Origin: Ignavibacteriaceae bacterium
GTDB lineage: Bacteria > Bacteroidota > Ignavibacteria > Ignavibacteriales > Ignavibacteriaceae
Assembly: GCA_023231105.1 (NCBI GenBank)
Contig: JALNWB010000222.1
Span: 1 to 5,479, forward strand
Direction: 5' to 3'
Length of the DNA stretch: 5,479 nucleotides
The position numbers and the translations under genes are program-made. Positions 1-5,479 of the stretch are shown in pieces (positions within the stretch are counted from its first letter, which is position 1; every line of letters starts with the position of its first letter). The notes beneath the pieces are model-generated. The model ran no database searches. It was not told where the DNA came from and saw nothing but the letters and a program-made list of their open reading frames with translations.

Positions 1-792
1 ACAACAGGCGTTGGCAAAACAGAACTCGCACGCGCGCTTGCAGAATTTCTTTTTGATGATGAACATGCGATGATTAGAATTGATATGAGCGAGTACATGG
101 AAAAGTTTTCCGTCTCGCGATTGATCGGTGCGCCTCCAGGATATGTTGGTTATGAAGAAGGCGGACAGTTAACCGAAACTGTTCGACGCAAACCATACTC
201 CGTTGTTTTGCTTGATGAAATTGAAAAAGCGCATTCCGATGTATTTAATATTTTACTGCAAGTGCTGGATGAAGGAAGGTTAACCGACAACCAGGGAAGA
301 ACCGTAAATTTTAAAAACACGATTGTAATCATGACTTCCAATCTCGGCTCACATATTATTCACGAACATCTTGAACGGATAAATGAAGAAAATATTCAGC
401 AGATAATGGGAAATCTGCGGATGCTGCTCAGCGATTTACTGAAGAAGACTATTCGTCCTGAATTTCTTAACCGCATTGATGATATTATTCTTTTTAGACC
501 ACTGACAAAAAAAGAGCTCCGTAAAATTGTTGATATTCAAATTGAAAAAGTCCAAAAGATGCTACGCGATAAAAACATTGGTATGGAACTAAGCGATGAC
601 GCAAAAGATTGGCTTGCGGAACTCGGTTATGATGTTGCTTACGGTGCGCGACCGCTTAAAAGAATAATTCAACGCTATTTGATCAATCCCCTTTCGCAGG
701 AATTATTACTCGGAAATTTTTCCGGCGGCGATACTATTTTAGTTGAACAAGGAGAAAAAGGAAATTTAATTTTTAACAAATCCCCGGAGTAA
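1..792 (+). CDS. clpB: ClpB disaggregase, C-terminal part (second AAA+ domain), 5' truncated by window
   Basis: ClpB is a cytoplasmic hexameric AAA+ chaperone that threads aggregated proteins through its pore, working with DnaK/DnaJ/GrpE. The frame is open from base 1 and holds 263 codons plus TAA; the N-terminal domain, first AAA+ domain and coiled-coil middle domain lie outside the window. Visible in order: Walker A (TGVGKTE, from base 4), the pore-loop GYVG (139-150), Walker B VVLLDE (202-219), sensor 1 Asn in MTSN (340-342), the arginine finger in EFLNR (472-474) and sensor 2 GARPLK (643-660). TSNLGS after sensor 1 and the C-terminal NPLSQELLLG favour ClpB over ClpC or ClpA. An internal ATG at 70 is not the real start, because conserved ATPase sequence precedes it. 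The residue before TGVGKT is Thr where ClpB usually has Pro, a small variation that should not affect ATP binding. No break or frameshift is visible. Confidence 0.96.
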   Translation, partial: TTGVGKTELARALAEFLFDDEHAMIRIDMSEYMEKFSVSRLIGAPPGYVGYEEGGQLTETVRRKPYSVVLLDEIEKAHSDVFNILLQVLDEGRLTDNQGRTVNFKNTIVIMTSNLGSHIIHEHLERINEENIQQIMGNLRMLLSDLLKKTIRPEFLNRIDDIILFRPLTKKELRKIVDIQIEKVQKMLRDKNIGMELSDDAKDWLAELGYDVAYGARPLKRIIQRYLINPLSQELLLGNFSGGDTILVEQGEKGNLIFNKSPE

Positions 793-933
793 AAGAAACT
801 TAGTGGTGCAGCCCGGCAATTTTAAACTTCATTTTACAGCAAAGTTGACTTCACCTGTTTTTGTTTTTCTCCTCTTTCCTTCTTTTAAATATTTCTTCTT
901 ATTTTAGAACAATCATTTATGAAAGGTATTTCA
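793..933 (+). other. Non-coding gap with pyrimidine-rich leader
   Basis: No open frame of note lies between clpB and the peptidase start. I see no strong GC-rich hairpin followed by T residues, so no intrinsic terminator for clpB can be named. From about 856 to 909 the + strand is strongly pyrimidine-rich (runs of T and C with few purines). Any promoter for the peptidase would lie here. A weak pair, TTGTTT (861-866) and TTAAAT (885-890) with 18 nt between, is not good enough to call. The 15 nt between the ATG at 919 and the ATG at 934 probably also belong to the leader. Confidence 0.5.
921..926 (+). promoter_or_regulatory. Shine-Dalgarno GAAAGG that decides the peptidase start
   Basis: GAAAGG sits 7 nt before the ATG at 934, an ideal spacing. 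It overlaps the codons after the upstream in-frame ATG at 919, and nothing SD-like precedes 919. This supports 934 as the true start. Starting there also gives a compact signal peptide (Met-Lys-Asn followed by a hydrophobic core). Confidence 0.7.
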
Positions 934-2148
934 ATGAAAAATTTTATTTTATTACTTATCGCTCTCGCGTTTATTTCAAGCACCTATGCCCAAGTTAAAA
1001 ACCAGGGAGTTTTTGTAAAACCAAAAAGCGAATACTACGAAGCAAATAAAAAAGCCGTGGAAGAGTTTAATAAAAAACCGGCTCAAGATAGCAAAGCGTT
1101 CAAAGTTGATTTTACAGGATTGGATTTACCAAAATTAAAAAGTGAATTCAAATATGAATGGCACAACGATCCGATTAATCAAGGCATGACGGGCACTTGC
1201 TGGGATTTTTCAACCACCTCTTTTTTTGAATCGGAAATTTACCGCATCAACAAAAAGAAAATAAAACTTTCTGAAATTTATACCGCTTACTGGGAATATG
1301 TTGAAAAAGCCCGCCGCTTTGTTCAGGAAAGAGGCAACTCAGCTTTTGCAGAAGGTTCAGAAGGTAATGCGGTTAAAAGAATTTGGAAACAGTACGGCGT
1401 TGTTCCCGCATCGGCTTATAGCGGAATGCTGCCAGGACAGAAAGTCCACGACCACAGTAAATTGATCGATGAAATGAACAGTTATTTGCAAGGATTAAAA
1501 ACTTCAAACGCCTGGAACGAAGAAGAAGCGCTCTCGACAATTAAATCAATTCTTAATCATTATCTTGACGTTCCTCCAACAAAATGTACCTATGAAGGAA
1601 AAGAGTTTACACCGAAAGAATTTTTAGATAAAGTTGTAAACTTAAAACTTGATGATTATATCGACATTATTTCATTAATGGAAAAACCATACTACACCAA
1701 AATGATGTACAACGTTCCGGACAATTGGTGGCTTGACAGTTCTTATTATAATGTTCCGCTTGATGAATATATGAGCATTATAAAAAACGCTATCCGCAAA
1801 GGTTACACGATGGCGATAGGCGGCGATGTTTCGGAACCGGGAATTGAATCACACGTAAAAGTTGCAATGATTCCAACGTTTGATATTCCTTCCGAATACA
1901 TTGATGAGAACGCAAGAGAATTTCGCTTTGTAAACAAAACAACAACGGATGATCACGGAATTCATCTTGTCGGTTATTTAAATAAGAATGGAAAAGATTG
2001 GTACTTGATAAAAGATTCCGGTGCAGGCGCATATAACGTTGAAGATAAAGGATACTATTACTATTCGGAAGATTATGTAAAGCTAAAAATAGTTGACTTC
2101 TGCGTACACAAAGATATGGTTGAAGATATTTTAAAGAAGTTTAAATAA
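934..2148 (+). CDS. Secreted C1 family cysteine peptidase, bleomycin hydrolase/PepC-like
   Basis: A 404-residue protein related to bleomycin hydrolase and aminopeptidase C, papain-fold enzymes that typically trim peptides from the N-terminus. Residues 1-19 form a Sec signal peptide with a likely signal peptidase I cut after STYA, before Gln20, so the enzyme probably acts in the periplasm or outside the cell. The oxyanion Gln83 and nucleophile Cys89 are in INQGMTGTCWDFS. The yGvvP..aY segment and the VPLDEY...I..GY...IGGDVSEPG segment match the family. The catalytic His is probably His341 in DDHGIHLVGY. At the place of the third catalytic residue (family NSWG) the protein has KDSGAG, with Asp361. 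Length is somewhat below the family's usual 430-460 residues. No C-terminal sorting domain is visible; the protein ends LKKFK. ATG 919 would add five residues (MKGIS) but lacks an SD. Substrate is unknown; a non-standard or inactive protease cannot be excluded. Confidence 0.85.
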   Translation: MKNFILLLIALAFISSTYAQVKNQGVFVKPKSEYYEANKKAVEEFNKKPAQDSKAFKVDFTGLDLPKLKSEFKYEWHNDPINQGMTGTCWDFSTTSFFESEIYRINKKKIKLSEIYTAYWEYVEKARRFVQERGNSAFAEGSEGNAVKRIWKQYGVVPASAYSGMLPGQKVHDHSKLIDEMNSYLQGLKTSNAWNEEEALSTIKSILNHYLDVPPTKCTYEGKEFTPKEFLDKVVNLKLDDYIDIISLMEKPYYTKMMYNVPDNWWLDSSYYNVPLDEYMSIIKNAIRKGYTMAIGGDVSEPGIESHVKVAMIPTFDIPSEYIDENAREFRFVNKTTTDDHGIHLVGYLNKNGKDWYLIKDSGAGAYNVEDKGYYYYSEDYVKLKIVDFCVHKDMVEDILKKFK

Positions 2149-2153
2149 TATAT

Positions 2154-2170
2154 CTTAAGTTTCACTTAGG
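2154..2170 (+). repeat. Small inverted repeat between peptidase and DUF433 gene
   Basis: CTTAAGT (2154-2160), a 3-nt loop, then ACTTAGG (2164-2170) can pair over 7 bp including one G-U. It begins 5 nt after the peptidase stop. No T-run follows, so it is not a classical terminator. Its right arm contains TTAGG, the only SD-like sequence before the DUF433 start at 2183, so folding could hide that site. The pairing is A/T-rich and may be chance. Confidence 0.3.
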
Positions 2171-2182
2171 AAATAATGAAAT

Positions 2183-2413
2183 ATGAAAATGAATTACCTT
2201 GAACGAATTACTTTTGAAAATGATAAGAGAAGCGGGAAACCTTGTATCAGAAATCTTCGCATTACCGTTTATGATATTCTTGATTATTTGGCTTCAGGAA
2301 TGAATATCGAAGAAATACTTGATGATTTTCCTGAACTTACTAAAGAAGATATTCTTGCAAGTTTAAGCTTTGCTGCTGATAGAGAAAAGAAATCTTTGAT
2401 CTTGCACGCATGA
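2183..2413 (+). CDS. DUF433 family protein, probable antitoxin of a type II toxin-antitoxin pair
   Basis: A 76-residue protein with the DUF433 pattern: an N-terminal YLERITF strand, GKPCIRNLRITV (family: GKPvIrGTRIpV), then DILDYLASGMNIEEILDDFP and LTKEDILASLSFAAD, which form the helix-turn-helix-like core. DUF433 proteins are usually small DNA-binding antitoxins encoded just before a DUF5615 PIN-like ribonuclease toxin, commonly with overlapping stop and start codons. Here the TGA overlaps an ATG (ATGA at 2410-2413), as in such pairs, but the downstream frame ends after 11 codons, so the antitoxin appears orphaned. The start is uncertain: ATG 2183 or ATG 2189 (MNYLERI). A weak SD (TTAGG, ending at 2170) lies 12 nt before 2183. 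The family assignment is firm; an antitoxin role is inferred from the family. Confidence 0.85.
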   Translation: MKMNYLERITFENDKRSGKPCIRNLRITVYDILDYLASGMNIEEILDDFPELTKEDILASLSFAADREKKSLILHA

Positions 2414-2445
2414 AACTGCTTTTAACCAATTATCCTCACTATTAA
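2410..2445 (+). pseudogene. Possible stub of a DUF5615 toxin gene (11 codons)
   Basis: ATG at 2410 overlaps the DUF433 stop by four bases (ATGA) and opens a frame reading MKLLLTNYPHY before TAA at 2443. DUF5615 toxins commonly begin MKLL followed by a strand and an acidic catalytic residue (MKLLxDxN-like), and are coupled to DUF433 in just this way. The first residues fit. The acidic residue is absent, and only about 45 bases separate the antitoxin from the next gene, so nearly all of a toxin of about 110 residues would have been lost. The match is short, and a chance ATG cannot be excluded. Confidence 0.4.
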
Positions 2446-2457
2446 TCTTGATTTAAT

Positions 2458-3762
2458 ATGAACACAATCGAACTTATCCGAAAAAAACGTAACGGAGAAT
2501 CTCTTTCAAAAGAAGAGATTCTCTTTTTAGTTTCATCTTACACAAAAAACACAATTCCCGATTATCAATTCTCCGCTTTTCTAATGGCGGTTTATTTAAA
2601 AGGAATGAACACTATCGAAACTGCCGCACTTACCGAAGCGATGCTATACAGCGGAAAAGTAATTGATCTTTCTTCCATCAAAGGAATCAAGATTGATAAA
2701 CATTCTACCGGCGGAGTGGGAGATAAAACTTCCCTTATCATTGCACCGATAGTAGCTGCGGCGGGAATTAATGTTCCGATGATTTCCGGTAGAGGTCTTG
2801 GGCATACCGGCGGAACGCTCGATAAACTCGAAGCAATCCCCGGTTACAGCACAAATCTTTCTTTACGCGATTATAAAAAAGTTTTAAAGAAATGCGGTTT
2901 GGTTTTGATCGGACAAACGAAAGAAATTGCTCCCGCCGATAAATTGATTTACGCATTGCGTGATGTGACCGCAACGGTGGAATCAATTCCGCTTATCACC
3001 GGCAGCATTATGAGTAAAAAACTTGCCGAAGGAATTGACGGGCTTGTGCTCGACGTAAAAACCGGAAGCGGCGCGTTCATGCAAAAATTTTCGGATGCAA
3101 AAGCACTTGCACAATCGTTGATCAACACGGCAAAAGCGTTTGACAAAAAAGTTATCGCATTTATTACCGATATGAATCAGCCACTTGGAAATTACATCGG
3201 CAACTGGTTTGAAGTGCATGAATCAATTAAAATATTACGCGGAGAAGTTGTTCCCGATTTATGCGAAGTAAGTTTTACGCTTTCCGGTGCAATGATTTAT
3301 CTTGGCGGAAAAGCAAAATCAATTAATGAAGGAATTCAGCTTTCCAAAGAACTTATTGCAAACGGAAAAGCATTTGAAAAATTTGTTGAACTTGTAAAAC
3401 TACAAGGCGGCGATGTAAGTTATTTGTATAAGCCGGAGAAATATCCAAAAGCAAAACATACATTAAAAGTAAAAAGCAATGTTGAAGGCTTCGTCTCTTC
3501 AATCGACACTTATCAAATTGGTGTTGCCGCTTTAGAGCTTGGCGCAGGAAGATCAAAGAAAGAAGACGTTATTGATCCGAAGGCGGGAATTATTTTCCAT
3601 AAAAAACTTGGGGATAAATTATCAAAAGGCGAAATTATAGCCGAGCTTTTCACAGATGAAAAAATTGTTCTTAACGATGCTGAAAAAAGAATTCTAAAAG
3701 CTTTAAGGATTACCGACGACAAACCGAAAAAACAAAAACTAATAAAATTGATAATGGATTAA
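2458..3762 (+). CDS. deoA: Thymidine phosphorylase / pyrimidine-nucleoside phosphorylase
   Basis: A cytoplasmic salvage enzyme that reversibly splits thymidine or uridine with phosphate into the free base and (deoxy)ribose-1-phosphate. At 434 residues it is full length for the family. An N-terminal helical domain (about 1-70) is followed by the phosphate-binding KHSTGGVGDKTS (81-92). The family signature SGRGLGHTGGTLDKLE is at 110-125. Base-binding residues Arg168, Ser183 and Lys187 lie in LRDVTATVESIPLITGSIMSKK, and a DVKTGSGAFM loop covers 199-208. The C-terminal domain carries LGAGRSKKEDVIDPKAGI. Met108 (PMISGRG) resembles thymidine phosphorylases; as I recall, broad-specificity pyrimidine phosphorylases have Lys there. 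This leans toward deoA over pdp. An in-frame TGA at 2449-2451 makes ATG 2458 the first possible start. No SD is visible, so translation may rely on an AT-rich leader or on coupling to upstream translation. A terminator-like hairpin lies within codons 13-24. Confidence 0.95.
   Translation: MNTIELIRKKRNGESLSKEEILFLVSSYTKNTIPDYQFSAFLMAVYLKGMNTIETAALTEAMLYSGKVIDLSSIKGIKIDKHSTGGVGDKTSLIIAPIVAAAGINVPMISGRGLGHTGGTLDKLEAIPGYSTNLSLRDYKKVLKKCGLVLIGQTKEIAPADKLIYALRDVTATVESIPLITGSIMSKKLAEGIDGLVLDVKTGSGAFMQKFSDAKALAQSLINTAKAFDKKVIAFITDMNQPLGNYIGNWFEVHESIKILRGEVVPDLCEVSFTLSGAMIYLGGKAKSINEGIQLSKELIANGKAFEKFVELVKLQGGDVSYLYKPEKYPKAKHTLKVKSNVEGFVSSIDTYQIGVAALELGAGRSKKEDVIDPKAGIIFHKKLGDKLSKGEIIAELFTDEKIVLNDAEKRILKALRITDDKPKKQKLIKLIMD
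2494..2528 (+). other. Terminator-like hairpin inside the 5' end of the phosphorylase gene
   Basis: GAGAATCTCTT (2495-2505) is a perfect 11-bp inverted repeat of AAGAGATTCTC (2513-2523), with a 7-nt loop (TCAAAAG). A G-U pair (G2494 with T2524) extends the stem. The run TTTTT (2524-2528) follows on the + strand only, so the polarity matches a rho-independent terminator for transcripts entering or running through this gene. It overlaps codons for GESLSKEEILF, a moderately conserved family segment, so the repeat could be a by-product of coding. The stem is GC-poor for a strong terminator. A partial attenuator or mRNA-stability element is possible. Confidence 0.35.
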
Positions 3763-3795
3763 AGTTTTTCATTCACAAACAAAAATGGGGTCCTT

Positions 3796-5479
3796 ATGAA
3801 AACCGTGCTGTGTTTTGTTCTGTTATTAGTAGTGCTTTCCAACTTCACATCCGGACAATTAAGTCCGACAAATTTCAATCCAAACATTTTGGTTCATTCA
3901 CAAGGCTTGCCGAACGAGTTCTTACTTTTTGTACCCGATACCGCAACGCAAATTCTTTTCAATCCGGCAAGAGCAAATGATTATTCGGGCAGTTTTGTTT
4001 ACAGTACTTATGCGGCAGATTTTAAAAGAAATACCTTTCTGCCGACAGTATATATGTATGATCCAATTTATACTTACGACCTAAGGCTTCCGCCTTACCA
4101 AATATCAATACAATTGCCACCTTCTTCCGGAAACAATGAAACTTACGGTTCCGGCAAAAACCCAACAGTTGCCGTTGCCACACTTTTTAATGCGTTAAAT
4201 TCAAGGTGGTTGTTTTTGTTTACGAACGGAATAGCCAACCAAAACGGAACCTCTAACTACACATCAAGCAATGATTCCCCTGACTATTATTATCAAACAA
4301 ATCATTCGTCTTCTTCTTCGAACAGTAATTCAGAAACGAAAGAAGGAGTAACTTCGTTTCGATTGTCAAATATTTTTTCCAGCGGAACAGCGAAGAAATC
4401 ATTTGGAGTTTTTGCGGTTTTTAATAATGCGCTGAATAATTCGACTGGAAACAATGCGAACAGTTCACTCACTATTTCCGGCACGACACCTCTCTATTAT
4501 CATTCTTCGTTCAGCAATTACACAAACAAAATAAACGCAGACAATTCTTACTACGTTCTCGGTTTAGAATTTACTGCTGCCAATGAACAATGGGATTATA
4601 TTGCAAGGGCAAGCTATCAAAGCTCAACGTTCGACTTTAAAAGCACGAACTCCACAAACCAGCAATCAGTTGACAGCAGTTACTACGGTTCTTCTTCAAA
4701 CCCGGTTTCGTCAACTTCTAAATCCGACAGAACAAACAGTTACGAAAATTTTATAAAATCAGAACCTTACACCCTTGCGTTTGAAAACTATTTCCAGAGC
4801 AAAACAACTCTTCTTTCTTTAGATGGAAATATTTTTCTCTCCGCAAACGTAAACTACACAAATGGTGATGGAAAAGTCGGTGGAAATTCTTTTTCCGATA
4901 ATAGAAATTATTATAATGGAACATGGACCACCAGTGGAACAATAAGCAATTTTTCAGAAGAAAAATATGATAACAAAAGCTGGGGGTTTACTTTTACTCC
5001 CGGTTTTATTATTAAAAAAAGTTTTCCCGATCTCTTTCTCTTATCGGGACTAAAACTTGAGACCGGATACAACAAACACCATTCAACCCAAACGAATTAT
5101 TACTACCAATCAAATTATTATGCTCAAGGTCCAATGTTTTTAAATTCAACTTTAACTTTAAAATTTGTTACGCTGGCTCTCCCAATCTATATTAATTATT
5201 CACCGGTGGAATGGATTTCCATTTGGGGCGGAATGAATTATTCTTACGGTTATAGTAAACGAGTTGAAGATGCTTCTGGAAACTCAACAAGTTATTATTC
5301 AAGTTCTTCCTCGACTCAAACCTATTCTGTGAATGCTAAAAACGATAACTCATCATACCAATCATCAAAATCAACATTCCTTGGGCTTGAATTAAAACAT
5401 TCTTCCGGTTTGCGCGTGCAAATTTCTTTTGATGAAGATGTAGCGTCATTCAGAGATTGGAATATGTCTGTCGGGTATC
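3796..5479 (+). CDS. Putative outer-membrane beta-barrel protein, 3' truncated by window
   Basis: An uninterrupted frame of 561 codons runs from ATG 3796 to the window edge with no stop. A G-rich stretch, GGGG (3787-3790), 5 nt upstream may serve as SD. Residues 1-20 are a Sec signal peptide (basic Lys2, hydrophobic core 4-14, likely cut TSG before Gln21). After it, LLFVPDTATQILFNPARA (NPAR at 56-59) recalls the N-terminal NPA motif of FadL/PorV-like outer-membrane proteins. The rest alternates amphipathic beta-like stretches ending in aromatics (e.g. SRWLFLFTNG, YYVLGLEFTAA, GFTFTPGFIIKK, WISIWGGMNYSYGY) with polar loops rich in Ser, Asn, Thr and Tyr. Such loops include residues 163-176 (DYYYQ to five Ser), 296-307, 434-444 and 500-506. 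This is the usual layout of a barrel with surface loops. DWNMSVGY at the window edge resembles a last beta-strand, so few codons may be missing. I do not recognise a specific family or ligand; the function is unknown. Confidence 0.75.
   Translation, partial: MKTVLCFVLLLVVLSNFTSGQLSPTNFNPNILVHSQGLPNEFLLFVPDTATQILFNPARANDYSGSFVYSTYAADFKRNTFLPTVYMYDPIYTYDLRLPPYQISIQLPPSSGNNETYGSGKNPTVAVATLFNALNSRWLFLFTNGIANQNGTSNYTSSNDSPDYYYQTNHSSSSSNSNSETKEGVTSFRLSNIFSSGTAKKSFGVFAVFNNALNNSTGNNANSSLTISGTTPLYYHSSFSNYTNKINADNSYYVLGLEFTAANEQWDYIARASYQSSTFDFKSTNSTNQQSVDSSYYGSSSNPVSSTSKSDRTNSYENFIKSEPYTLAFENYFQSKTTLLSLDGNIFLSANVNYTNGDGKVGGNSFSDNRNYYNGTWTTSGTISNFSEEKYDNKSWGFTFTPGFIIKKSFPDLFLLSGLKLETGYNKHHSTQTNYYYQSNYYAQGPMFLNSTLTLKFVTLALPIYINYSPVEWISIWGGMNYSYGYSKRVEDASGNSTSYYSSSSSTQTYSVNAKNDNSSYQSSKSTFLGLELKHSSGLRVQISFDEDVASFRDWNMSVGY

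Noticed and set aside
1..21. Thr in place of Pro in the ClpB Walker A region as a sign of a defective ATPase
   Set aside because: The invariant G-x-x-G-x-G-K-T positions visible here (TGVGKT) are intact, and the Pro position is not catalytic.
845..890. TTGACT at 845-850 as a -35 box for the peptidase gene
   Set aside because: No -10-like sequence lies 16-18 nt downstream; the nearest AT-rich hexamer (885-890) is about 34 nt away.
3734..3769. Inverted repeat AAAAACT / AGTTTTT spanning the deoA stop, ending in T residues, as a terminator
   Set aside because: The 7-bp stem is almost wholly A-T and the loop is 22 nt, so it would be unstable. The next gene starts only 26 nt later.
3785..3799. 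Mini-frame ATG GGG TCC TTA TGA overlapping the start of the barrel gene
   Set aside because: Four codons with no SD is well within chance. The G-rich stretch is more simply a weak ribosome binding site.
4302..4942. Two minus-strand open frames opposite the barrel gene
   Set aside because: They have no family resemblance or start signals and lie within a plus-strand frame that is open for 561 codons with a signal peptide. They are antisense shadows.
1..5479. A new multi-gene defence or mobile system across the window
   Set aside because: No nuclease, integrase, transposase, helicase, repeat array or terminal repeats are visible. Apart from the small DUF433 gene, the content looks like ordinary chromosomal genes.

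Overview
This 5.5 kb window looks like chromosomal DNA from the Bacteroidota/Ignavibacteriota side of the bacteria. The clues are a moderately AT-rich composition, weak or absent Shine-Dalgarno sequences before most genes, Sec signal peptides with Gln just after the predicted cleavage site, and a Tyr/Asn/Ser-rich outer-membrane barrel-like protein. The lineage is an inference from style; no rRNA or other marker gene is present. All genes are on the + strand.

Layout: (1) 1-792 is the 3' end of clpB, entering the window inside the Walker A motif of the second AAA+ domain. (2) 793-933 is a non-coding gap with a pyrimidine-rich leader. (3) 934-2148 encodes a secreted C1 (papain-clan) cysteine peptidase of the bleomycin hydrolase/PepC type. 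Its Cys and His are intact, but Asp stands where Asn is usual. (4) 2183-2413 encodes a 76-residue DUF433 antitoxin-like protein. An 11-codon frame starting MKLL overlaps its stop codon and may be the stub of a lost DUF5615 toxin. (5) 2458-3762 encodes a complete thymidine/pyrimidine-nucleoside phosphorylase, with an 11-bp terminator-like hairpin inside its first 25 codons. (6) 3796 to the window end is one long open frame, truncated only by the window edge. It encodes a signal-peptide-bearing, probably outer-membrane beta-barrel protein.

The genes do not form one obvious pathway. They combine cytoplasmic proteostasis (ClpB), envelope proteolysis, nucleoside salvage and an unknown outer-membrane protein. 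Gaps from the peptidase onward are short (about 33-45 nt), so co-transcription is possible, but function does not demand it. I see no CRISPR array, tRNA, rRNA, insertion sequence or phage gene. The most worthwhile items are the orphaned antitoxin with its toxin stub, the Asn-to-Asp change in a secreted bleomycin-hydrolase-like enzyme, the intragenic hairpin, and the unassigned barrel protein. I do not see a convincing new multi-gene system.
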